Assembly: GCA_018671635.1 (NCBI GenBank)
Contig: JABHHG010000046.1
Coordinates: forward strand, 1 to 8,635
Length of the DNA: 8,635 nt
Reading direction: 5' to 3'
From: Fidelibacterota bacterium
GTDB taxonomy: Bacteria > Fidelibacterota > Marinisomatia > SCGC-AAA003-L08 > D37C17
Part shown: piece by piece, positions 1 to 6,253 of the stretch
Numbering within the stretch: the stretch's first letter is position 1
Layout: each line of letters opens with the position of its first letter
Position numbers and translations under genes: made by a program
Notes under the pieces: generated by a model
Seen by the model: only the letters and a program-made list of their open reading frames with translations
Told to the model about the DNA's origin: nothing
Database searches by the model: none

Positions 1-216
1 GAATTGCTACATTCAACATCCATACTTACCCAACCGGCCAATACCATGATGGCTGAAATCCATAATATCAAAAAAAGGCAACCCGTAATTTTAGAGGGCA
101 ATCGTCAATATGAATGGCTAAAATCTAGCCAAGATTATGGCTATTTATTGGATGTTGCACAAAATATAAGTCTCACCGCTAAAATTATAGAGAGTCCATT
201 GAAAAATAAAAATTAA
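1..216 (+). CDS. SRAP-family (YedK/HMCES-like) protein, 3' end only
   Basis: Only the last 71 codons are present; the reading frame is open to the left window edge, so the start is outside. The visible part matches the C-terminal end of SRAP (SOS response-associated peptidase) proteins: an 'ILTQPAN..M..IHN' segment followed by 'KKRQPVIL' and a 'WL'. In this family the conserved His of the 'IH' motif (here codon 61-63) belongs to the active site, together with the N-terminal Cys that crosslinks to abasic sites in single-stranded DNA; the Cys, Asn and Glu parts lie outside the window. The C-terminus runs on in a family-typical way and stops at TAA. Known family role: protection and repair of abasic sites. 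Family assignment rests on a short stretch but the motif spacing is characteristic. The following gene is more than 300 bases away, so co-transcription with it is uncertain. Confidence 0.75.
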   Translation, partial: ELLHSTSILTQPANTMMAEIHNIKKRQPVILEGNRQYEWLKSSQDYGYLLDVAQNISLTAKIIESPLKNKN

Positions 217-220
217 TATC

Positions 221-415
221 ATGTTTCCCCGCAATGGCATCCACACCAAGAACGCCTTTCTCCACGCTATACCACATAAATCCGTGCCTTAATGAGAGTA
301 AAGGTGTGAATTAAAAAATAGTAATATTTAGTAAAATAAACCCCCAGCACTGGGACGATTGCACTGAGTATTTTTGGAGGTCCATATGGGACGACGTTTA
401 GAGACGCCCTTTTTT
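221..415 (+). other. Structured, GC-rich intergenic block (candidate leader or small RNA)
   Basis: The gap between the SRAP gene and queE contains two islands of about 50% GC (221-290 and 341-410) separated by a stretch of only about 15% GC (301-340). The first island folds as a stacked stem: CACACC 242-247 with GGTGTG 303-308, then 257-262 with 296-302 (one bulged base), then CACG 263-266 with CGTG 283-286. The second holds a small hairpin (343-346 with 351-354), a direct repeat of GGGACGA (352-358 and 388-394), and a terminator-like hairpin. This could be a small RNA with its own terminator, a regulatory leader of queE, or the remains of a transferred element. It does not match the preQ1-I consensus that I remember. 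The pairings are read by eye and no folding energy was computed. Confidence 0.35.
388..415 (+). terminator. Terminator-like hairpin with T run
   Basis: GGG 388-390 can pair with CCC 407-409, with an inner CGT/ACG stem (395-397 with 404-406) separated by a bulge of four bases, directly followed by six T (410-415). The T run right after the stem is the usual form of an intrinsic terminator, but the stem is interrupted and weak. It would end transcription from the SRAP side, or act as an attenuator ahead of queE. Confidence 0.4.
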
Positions 416-471
416 ATATATACGAGATGAGTTAACGAAAAAAGATGAACTATTTTTATTTTTTTAAATAA

Positions 472-504
472 TTTGATTTGTCGAGGAGAAATATTTTAAG
501 TTTG
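472..504 (+). promoter_or_regulatory. Candidate Bacteroidota-type promoter for queE
   Basis: TTTG at 472-475 and TAAGTTTG at 497-504 fit the TTTG / TAnnTTTG pattern of Bacteroidota promoters with a 21-base spacer. Transcription would start near 511, leaving a leader of about 15 bases before ATG 526. This supports ATG 526 as the start rather than the upstream TTG codons. AT-rich DNA can give such matches by chance, and it is not known that this organism uses that promoter class. Confidence 0.3.
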
Positions 505-525
505 GACATATATTTTTATCAAAAT

Positions 526-1173
526 ATGAGTAATACACTTAAAATAAACGAAATTTATAAAAGCATTCAGGGTGAATCCACACATATGGGTCGACCCTGT
601 ATTTTTGTGCGTCTAACCTACTGCAACCTTCGGTGTACGTATTGCGATACTGAATATGCATTCTATGAAGGGAAAGACCAAAGTATTGACACCATCATGG
701 AAAAAATAAAATCCATGAACTGTAATTTGGTGGAGGTTACTGGTGGCGAGCCCCTTTTTCAGCCTAAGTGTATTGAGCTCCTTAATCGATTAGTAGATGA
801 AAACTTTGAAGTGATGTTGGAAACAGGTGGTTCACTCTCCATTTCTGATGTACCTAAATCTGTAATTAAAATTGTGGATTTTAAATGTCCCACCAGTGGA
901 ATGATGAAGAAAAATTTATGGTCAATTGTTGACGATATTCAGCCCCATGATGAAGTTAAATTTGTAATTGGAAATCGAGAGGATTTCGATTGGGCTTGCG
1001 AACAAATTAATAAATATTCACTGGCTGAGAAATGTACCCTTCTCTTTTCACCTGTATTTGGTGAGATTGAACCGAAAGAAATCGTTGATTGGATTATAGA
1101 TGAAAATGTTCCGGTACGATTTCAAATTCAATCCCACAAATACATCTGGGCACCAGAGAAAAAAGGGGTTTAG
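526..1173 (+). CDS. queE: 7-carboxy-7-deazaguanine synthase (radical SAM)
   Basis: QueE turns 6-carboxytetrahydropterin into 7-carboxy-7-deazaguanine using S-adenosylmethionine, a 4Fe-4S cluster and Mg2+, in cytoplasmic preQ0/queuosine synthesis. From ATG 526 the protein is 215 residues, normal for the family. Visible motifs: the N-terminal 'IYKSIQGES' segment, the radical SAM triad Cys33-x3-Cys37-x2-Cys40 in 'CNLRCTYCDT', 'GGEP' at 73-76, 'DFKCPTSG' at about 118-125, and a C-terminal 'QIQSHKYIW' block ending in 'GV', as in intact family members. The frame is open further upstream (TTG at 478 and 502), with an AGGAG at 484-488, but the homologous region begins just after ATG 526 and a promoter-like element overlaps the upstream stretch, so ATG 526 is preferred. 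queC follows 52 bases later on the same strand, so a two-gene operon is likely. queD and queF are not in the window. Confidence 0.95.
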   Translation: MSNTLKINEIYKSIQGESTHMGRPCIFVRLTYCNLRCTYCDTEYAFYEGKDQSIDTIMEKIKSMNCNLVEVTGGEPLFQPKCIELLNRLVDENFEVMLETGGSLSISDVPKSVIKIVDFKCPTSGMMKKNLWSIVDDIQPHDEVKFVIGNREDFDWACEQINKYSLAEKCTLLFSPVFGEIEPKEIVDWIIDENVPVRFQIQSHKYIWAPEKKGV

Positions 1174-1225
1174 TCATAATGATTAATGGTAAATTGTTAA
1201 TTATAAATCGATGGTTACAATGTAA

Positions 1226-1885
1226 ATGATCCGTGCAGTAATTCTTGTGTCCGGTGGGATGGATAGTTGTGTCACTGCAGCCATGGCAAAGAATGATGGT
1301 TTCGAACTATGTTTCCTTCATTTGAACTATGGTCAACGAACAGAAAATCGTGAGCTTAAAGCTTTTCATGATATTGCAGACTTCTATGATGTAAAAAATC
1401 GATTAACTGTGGATATGACCCATTTAGCCCAAATTGGTGGTTCATGTCTCACGGATTCTACAATTGACGTACCCAATGCAGATTTAGAGAATGAAGAAAT
1501 TCCTATTTCATATGTACCATTTAGGAATGCTAATATTTTGTCTGCTGCCACCAGTTGGGCAGAAGTATTAGGCGCAAATTCCCTCTTTATTGGTGCGGTA
1601 GAGGAAGATTCTTCAGGATATCCTGATTGTCGGCGACGTTTCTATGATGCCTTCGAAAAAACTATAGATGAGGGTACTAAACCAGATACGCATATCAAAA
1701 TTATTACACCACTCATTGAATTGTCTAAAAAGGAAATTATTTTGGAGGGAAATGCCCTACATGCACCTATCAATTTGTCATGGAGTTGTTATGAACGCGA
1801 AGATATTCCTTGTGGAAAATGTGACTCTTGTGCGCTACGGGCACGGGGATTTAATCAAGCGGGATTGCTTGACCCAATTCTTTAA
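1226..1885 (+). CDS. queC: 7-cyano-7-deazaguanine synthase
   Basis: QueC converts 7-carboxy-7-deazaguanine (the QueE product) to preQ0 with ATP and ammonia, in the cytoplasm. The protein is 219 residues, full length. Visible motifs: the ATP-binding PP-loop 'SGGMDS' at 9-14; 'LNYGQR' at 33-38; 'YVPFRN' at 96-101; 'SGYPDCRRRF' at about 130-139; and the zinc-binding cysteines Cys188, Cys196, Cys199 and Cys202 in 'SCYE...CGKCDSC'. No good Shine-Dalgarno is seen. A four-codon ATG-to-TAA mini frame (1211-1225) ends exactly at the start codon, probably by chance. Position directly behind queE fits a shared transcript and consecutive reactions. The stop codon overlaps the stop of the carboxypeptidase gene on the other strand. 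Confidence 0.96.
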   Translation: MIRAVILVSGGMDSCVTAAMAKNDGFELCFLHLNYGQRTENRELKAFHDIADFYDVKNRLTVDMTHLAQIGGSCLTDSTIDVPNADLENEEIPISYVPFRNANILSAATSWAEVLGANSLFIGAVEEDSSGYPDCRRRFYDAFEKTIDEGTKPDTHIKIITPLIELSKKEIILEGNALHAPINLSWSCYEREDIPCGKCDSCALRARGFNQAGLLDPIL

Positions 1886-4110
1886 TCCTGAAGTATAATT
1901 CCTACTAAGATAACAATATCCAAAATATTAATATCGCCATCTCCATTTAAATCTGCAACCAATAAATCTTCTTCACCAGCAGGTCCATCTAAAATCATAT
2001 TTACAATATTAACGATATCTAATACATTAATCACCCCATCATGGTTCACATCACCGAGGATGATATTATCTGCATTATATGCAAATACACTAATCTCATC
2101 GATGTAAATTCCATCATCTGTTACATGACCATCAGAAGAAATTTTGAATTGTAAATAGACTAGTTCTTCCCCTGCAAATTGGGACAGTGAAATATTGTCA
2201 GTAACCCAATCAGATTCACCATCATAACCAAATTCACCAGATGTTTGAATCCCTTGCCCTGCCCCCCCAGACATATAATTTCCTTGTAATGACATCCAAT
2301 TTTGCCCATCAGTTGAGCCTAATACTTGGGCCCAATCCCAACCTTCTTCAATGGCCCACTTAGCAGTAATTTGTAAATACCCATCGCCAACTTCTAAAAA
2401 ATCTAATGGAGAATTTAATGTCATGTGGCTAGTTCCCCAGTCACCTACATATTGACCTTGTGGACTATCTGCAAAAGCGTAATTTCCTGAAAATTCATTT
2501 TGAGATAATCCCCACCCATCGGTGGTCCAATTTCCCATGCCACTCTCAGCATCATCTGAAAAGATCAAATCAGGCTGCCCTACCAAAATATTATATGTTT
2601 CAGAAAATATAAATCCAATATCATCATTTACCGAAATGGAAATAGGAATTATTGAGCCACCACTTGTGTTTGACGGAATTAAAAATGACTTAGAATCCAA
2701 ATAATTTTCCCAACTATCTAATTCGGTGAGAATAATTTCTTCATTTTCAAAAAGTGGGGATTCAATATTTATAATGACAGAGCCAACGGCATTTTCTAAA
2801 CCTTGATTTTTAATACTATAATTAAAACTATAAGATTCATTTTGAATATAAAAATCCTCTTCAAATGCCATATTCACTTTGTATTTTGAACCCACCGCCC
2901 ACGCTACAAATTTATTAGGATGTAAATTTTCTTCTGCCAAGGGAAGGATTCTGTCCGACTCAGGCCAAAAACCATCATCCCAAGTGCCAATTTCTGGAGT
3001 ATATGCGTATATGTCATGTACCCCATACATCCAATCGCAAGCCTCACCATTTACTGTATAGCCTACTGTTTCAATTCCGGTACCCATGAGATAGTTATTA
3101 TATTCCGTCATTTCATTACCAAATTCTCTAAACACTGATAGATCAGGTTCTGGTGGTAATAATCCTGCAATATACCCCAATGGATGAATGAGTAGATTTC
3201 CATAACTATGATAATTGAGTACAATGGGGAAATCATGTGATTCTACAAAATTTTTCACAATTTGAGTTTCAGGTTCTGAAAATGGGGTCGTTCCACGATA
3301 GGTTTGTGAACAAGGGTCTGGGCTAGAGCCATCATTATCGAAGGCCCATTGATAACTATAATTTCGATTTAAATCGATGCCATCCCAATCATACTGATCA
3401 TCATTTGATGAGCATGTCTCACGGTGATTCTTCCGTTGCATTCCTCCACCATTTGAATTTATTCCTTCATTATATACCAATCCATCTGGATTTACCATAG
3501 GAATAAACCACATTTCTCGATTATTCAATAATGCAGTAGCTTCAGTATCAGAACCGTAGTTTTCAACCAGCCAATACATATAGTAAAATAAATTCATATA
3601 ACTCATGGGCTCACGTGCATGATGAAGCCCCGTATATAATACTTCAGGTTCATCTTCATCAATGTTGGGATTATCACTGAGCTTTACGGCATAAATTGGG
3701 CGCCCCTCATATGACTCACCTAAAAATTGAAGTTCTGAAACCACATTGGGATAATCTTCACTTAATTCAACAAGATGTTCAACCACTTCGTCATGGGTAT
3801 AATATCCACCCATAGAACCATAGTCAAAATTTCGAGAAGAAATATTATATAATCGAGATGCATAAAATGATTCTAAATCATCATGGATTACAATAAATTC
3901 AATGCCATCTTCTGACAGAAGTGAAGCAATATTTTCAGGAATGGCAAATTGAATAAACTCACCTTTCTTTTGTTGCACATGATCTAAATCAACTCCTAAA
4001 TCTTGCAATCTATGAATTACTTCTTTAGATGTATCATTGATACGAATCTCTTGATAGTTTCCTGCAAATACTGATGCAATTAACAATAATATAAAAGTGA
4101 TTTTTTTCAT
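1882..4110 (-). CDS. Secreted M14 zinc carboxypeptidase with C-terminal dockerin-like repeats
   Basis: Extracellular metallocarboxypeptidase that removes C-terminal residues from peptides. 742 residues: signal peptide (1-17, 'ITFILLLIASVFA'), a probable propeptide (about 18-95), an M14 catalytic domain (about 100-405), a linker/beta domain (about 410-515), a jelly-roll-like domain (about 516-678, 'DDAESGMGNWTTDG' to 'DGIYIDEISV'), and a dockerin-like pair (686-709 and 719-741). Zinc and catalytic residues are present: His164 and Glu167 in 'HHAREP', His301 in 'NYHSYGN', Arg226 in 'QRKN', Asn248-Arg249 in 'DLNRNY', Tyr351, and Glu373 in 'TPEIG'. So it should be active. By ungapped alignment from Tyr351 to Glu373, Cys358 falls where carboxypeptidase B has its specificity Asp255; substrate preference cannot be told. 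The ATG overlaps the stop of the deiminase gene (TAATG), implying translational coupling. Closest known type: bacterial carboxypeptidase T-like enzymes. Confidence 0.93.
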   Translation of the reverse strand: MKKITFILLLIASVFAGNYQEIRINDTSKEVIHRLQDLGVDLDHVQQKKGEFIQFAIPENIASLLSEDGIEFIVIHDDLESFYASRLYNISSRNFDYGSMGGYYTHDEVVEHLVELSEDYPNVVSELQFLGESYEGRPIYAVKLSDNPNIDEDEPEVLYTGLHHAREPMSYMNLFYYMYWLVENYGSDTEATALLNNREMWFIPMVNPDGLVYNEGINSNGGGMQRKNHRETCSSNDDQYDWDGIDLNRNYSYQWAFDNDGSSPDPCSQTYRGTTPFSEPETQIVKNFVESHDFPIVLNYHSYGNLLIHPLGYIAGLLPPEPDLSVFREFGNEMTEYNNYLMGTGIETVGYTVNGEACDWMYGVHDIYAYTPEIGTWDDGFWPESDRILPLAEENLHPNKFVAWAVGSKYKVNMAFEEDFYIQNESYSFNYSIKNQGLENAVGSVIINIESPLFENEEIILTELDSWENYLDSKSFLIPSNTSGGSIIPISISVNDDIGFIFSETYNILVGQPDLIFSDDAESGMGNWTTDGWGLSQNEFSGNYAFADSPQGQYVGDWGTSHMTLNSPLDFLEVGDGYLQITAKWAIEEGWDWAQVLGSTDGQNWMSLQGNYMSGGAGQGIQTSGEFGYDGESDWVTDNISLSQFAGEELVYLQFKISSDGHVTDDGIYIDEISVFAYNADNIILGDVNHDGVINVLDIVNIVNMILDGPAGEEDLLVADLNGDGDINILDIVILVGIILQD

Positions 4111-5381
4111 TATTCGTCCGATAATACTAAGTTAACAATTAATACAATATCAAGGATGTTAATATTTCCATCCGCATTCAAATCGGCTAATTGTGATTGA
4201 GTTGGCGTAAGTTCTATCATACCTAAAATTGAATTTACCGTAACTACAATATCAAGTACATTAATAGTATCATCCATATTCACATCACCCGATTGGAATG
4301 AAGTATATGTTAAATCAGGAATTCCTCGTGTTCTACAATGTAATGCATCCGTAGGATACCAAGACCCTGTAAATGTAAAAGTTTCATGATCCGGAAGCGC
4401 CTCTGCATAGACTGCAACTGCATCATCATCCCACGAACTATTCATGATGGGTATAAAAACTTTATTATTCAGAATCAATGAATTTGAATAGGGTTGATCA
4501 TAAGGCGTATATACTCTAAATATTTCCCACGGAGTGCCTGTGTGTGTAGTGGTGGTTTCAAAATAATCAGCCACTTCTTCAATCATACTAAATTGAGCAT
4601 GTGAGGTAGGTACAGATCGGAGTAATACTTTAGTTGGAGATAGATATTTCCCCCAACAATCAATGTGATCAATATATTCATTATTCGGATCTGCAACTAC
4701 ATGATACTCAGAAATCCCATAATAATCTTCCATAATATTATCCACATAATTACATGGTGCCAATGGAATACTCCAAGAGTCATTGGTGCCACATTCATTA
4801 TTTTCAGTATATGCAATTTGGGTAGATGCAGCAATTCCAAAACCATCGGTCATATAATTACCACCGGTGTGAACCACATCTGCAGAATAGTATGGTACAT
4901 CTAAATAATTTGCCACTTTTGATGGTGCTTGATTATCATTTGGACGTGGTCGATTATATGTAAAGTCAACAATGGCAAAATCGCCATTTCCATCAACAAC
5001 CCACCAAGGGCCGTAATCACGCGTCCAATGTGAATCTGTCGAACCGGTAATAAATTCTACATTGTCCATATTTACATTGCCGTTATTAAGTGAATTATAA
5101 GCAGAGTTTTGTAGGCCAGAAGAAACTAAGCAGTATACAATATCATCTTCAGCTAATTCTTTAACTAAGGAAGTAGAAATCCCCAAGGGGTACCGAATGA
5201 GTACGCCTTGCATGGGTTCATACTCAGCAATTGCCCGAACGGGTGCTGGAGGTGGATCCGTCCGATGCCCCATTTCTTGAATTAAATGACGATTGTTCCA
5301 CTCTTCTTCTGTGAATCCAATTGGAAGTTCAGCCGACAAAAAGCTGATAAAAATAATAATGCTGATAAATCTAATCTGCAT
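4110..5381 (-). CDS. Secreted peptidylarginine deiminase (PPAD/agmatine deiminase family) with dockerin-like tail
   Basis: Predicted to turn peptidyl-arginine into citrulline outside the cytoplasm. 423 residues: signal peptide (1-17, ending 'SFLSA'), catalytic domain of the Porphyromonas-type deiminase family (about 25-360), and a two-repeat dockerin-like domain (365-387 and 399-421). Catalytic residues seen: Asp122 in 'WTRDYGP', His239 and Asp241 in 'YIDHIDCW', Cys349 in 'ALHCRTRGIPD'; these match Asp130, His236, Asp238 and Cys351 of P. gingivalis PPAD. Arg144 and Arg146 in 'YNRPRP' lie 22 and 24 residues after the Asp, just as PPAD Arg152/Arg154, which bind the substrate's C-terminal carboxylate; Tyr236 matches the PPAD gating Tyr233. 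This favours peptide C-terminal Arg over free agmatine. A good Shine-Dalgarno (GAGGT) precedes the ATG. It overlaps the carboxypeptidase start. Cytoplasmic agmatine deiminase is less likely given the signal peptide and tail. Confidence 0.9.
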   Translation of the reverse strand: MQIRFISIIIFISFLSAELPIGFTEEEWNNRHLIQEMGHRTDPPPAPVRAIAEYEPMQGVLIRYPLGISTSLVKELAEDDIVYCLVSSGLQNSAYNSLNNGNVNMDNVEFITGSTDSHWTRDYGPWWVVDGNGDFAIVDFTYNRPRPNDNQAPSKVANYLDVPYYSADVVHTGGNYMTDGFGIAASTQIAYTENNECGTNDSWSIPLAPCNYVDNIMEDYYGISEYHVVADPNNEYIDHIDCWGKYLSPTKVLLRSVPTSHAQFSMIEEVADYFETTTTHTGTPWEIFRVYTPYDQPYSNSLILNNKVFIPIMNSSWDDDAVAVYAEALPDHETFTFTGSWYPTDALHCRTRGIPDLTYTSFQSGDVNMDDTINVLDIVVTVNSILGMIELTPTQSQLADLNADGNINILDIVLIVNLVLSDE

Positions 5382-5385
5382 ATTT

Positions 5386-5390
5386 ACCTC
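5386..5390 (-). promoter_or_regulatory. Ribosome binding site of the deiminase gene
   Basis: GAGGT on the - strand lies 4 bases before the ATG (5381-5379), with TAAATATG after GAGG. It is the clearest Shine-Dalgarno in the window and supports this start; the downstream carboxypeptidase gene instead relies on stop/start overlap. Confidence 0.6.
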
Positions 5391-5453
5391 ATAAATAGTT
5401 TTCTAAATTCTATCAATGAAACTACATGTATATAGCATAATGTTAGGCATTTT

Positions 5454-5468
5454 ATTCTGTAACAGAAT
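5454..5468. promoter_or_regulatory. 15-base perfect palindrome between lipoprotein and deiminase genes
   Basis: ATTCTGT-A-ACAGAAT, two 7-base arms around one base, in the 98-base gap between the lipoprotein stop and the deiminase start. As RNA it would make only a small hairpin (5 bp with a 5-base loop) without a T run, so it fits an operator for a dimeric regulator better than a terminator. It may also be chance in AT-rich DNA. Confidence 0.25.
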
Positions 5469-5479
5469 GTATAAGAATT

Positions 5480-6253
5480 TTATTGATTTAGCATAGGAGA
5501 AGTAAGGGCTAAACAGGCAGGAATTAGAATTTGTGATAAATCACAATATATATCTGTAAATAAACCAATTTCAATGATTGTACTATCCAAATAATTAATC
5601 TCAACATCAACATTATCACTTTCTAAATCACTTAGACGATAAAATGATGCCGCTCTATGATGTCTTATAAAATTAATATTAATATTAATATCATATTGAA
5701 ATTCGTAAAGTGGAAATTGATTTAATAGAGTATCACTCTCTGAGATCATTTTTTTATATGATAATGATGCATCGTTACGGAGACTTTCATCAAATCCATC
5801 ATTATAATAATCTACTTCTAAATCTTTTGATAAATAATAAAGAAGTGACGAACGCCCAGCCATCACATTTGCATACAATAATGAATCTAAATTGTTCATA
5901 TTTTCGGCATCCAATCGTAGCTGCACTCCTGCATCTGCAGATTCAAAATGGTCAATAGATTCGGATCGTAAATTTTCTCGTAATGTTCTATTATTAATAC
6001 CCGGATTTACGTTTGCTTTATAAATTGCGGTCCATCCTAATCCAGCGTACGCATAATCATAATAATTCGTTTCACTTCCTTCATCTGCCAAAAGGGTTGC
6101 TGAAAATAATTTTTTTGCACGGTCATAATCTTGTTCCATGAACGCATTCCACCCCTCAAATACATAAAAGATACCTGAAAGAGGTGTAGTTTGCTCTTCT
6201 AATTCTTCACAGGCAAACATAAATAAAATTAGAATTATGTATATATGTTTCAT
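5480..6253 (-). CDS. Putative TPR-like lipoprotein
   Basis: A 257-residue protein with a lipoprotein signal: 'MKHIYIILILFMFAC', with Cys15 as the probable lipidated residue. The lipobox ('MFAC') is not ideal, but the charged start, hydrophobic stretch and Cys followed by acidic residues fit. The mature part is acidic and helical. Residues about 27-80 ('YVFEGWNAFMEQDYDRAKKL' then 'YAYAGLGWTAIY') read like one or two tetratricopeptide repeats; later parts ('DSLLYANVMAGRSSLLYYLS') look like further helical repeats. No enzyme motif is seen, so function is unknown. A periplasmic or outer-membrane scaffold role beside the surface protein is inference. Its ATG overlaps the TGA of the upstream gene as ATGA, so the two are probably translated together. 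A segment encoding 'DINININF' comes from a tandem hexamer. Confidence 0.75.
   Translation of the reverse strand: MKHIYIILILFMFACEELEEQTTPLSGIFYVFEGWNAFMEQDYDRAKKLFSATLLADEGSETNYYDYAYAGLGWTAIYKANVNPGINNRTLRENLRSESIDHFESADAGVQLRLDAENMNNLDSLLYANVMAGRSSLLYYLSKDLEVDYYNDGFDESLRNDASLSYKKMISESDTLLNQFPLYEFQYDINININFIRHHRAASFYRLSDLESDNVDVEINYLDSTIIEIGLFTDIYCDLSQILIPACLALTSPMLNQ
5673..5690. repeat. Short tandem repeat, three TTAATA units
   Basis: Three exact copies of TTAATA in a row inside the lipoprotein gene, encoding alternating Ile and Asn on the - strand. The 6-base unit keeps the reading frame if the copy number changes. Confidence 0.7.

Noticed and set aside
341..415. Known preQ1 riboswitch upstream of queE
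   Set aside because: The remembered preQ1-I consensus (a G-rich stem, then an A-rich tail pairing into the loop) could not be found; only generic hairpins are present.
478..525. In-frame extension of queE upstream to TTG 478 or TTG 502, with AGGAG at 484-488
   Set aside because: The extra residues are not part of the QueE family, whose homology starts right after ATG 526, and the AGGAG is 13 bases from TTG 502 and farther from ATG 526.
1211..1225. Four-codon mini frame (ATG GTT ACA ATG TAA) abutting the queC start
   Set aside because: Too short and no ribosome binding site; such frames are common by chance, though reinitiation at queC cannot be excluded.
1855..1872. Intrinsic terminator at the end of queC
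   Set aside because: The 6-bp stem is inside the coding sequence and no T run follows on either strand.
1668..1898. + strand open frame of 76 codons inside queC
   Set aside because: Lies in another frame of the clearly coding queC and has no recognisable protein character.
2522..3061. Two + strand open frames of 60 codons antisense to the carboxypeptidase
   Set aside because: Shadows of a gene with intact domains on the other strand; no start signals.
4665..4904. + strand open frame of 79 codons antisense to the deiminase
   Set aside because: Ile/His-rich composition typical of an antisense shadow; the - strand gene is well supported.
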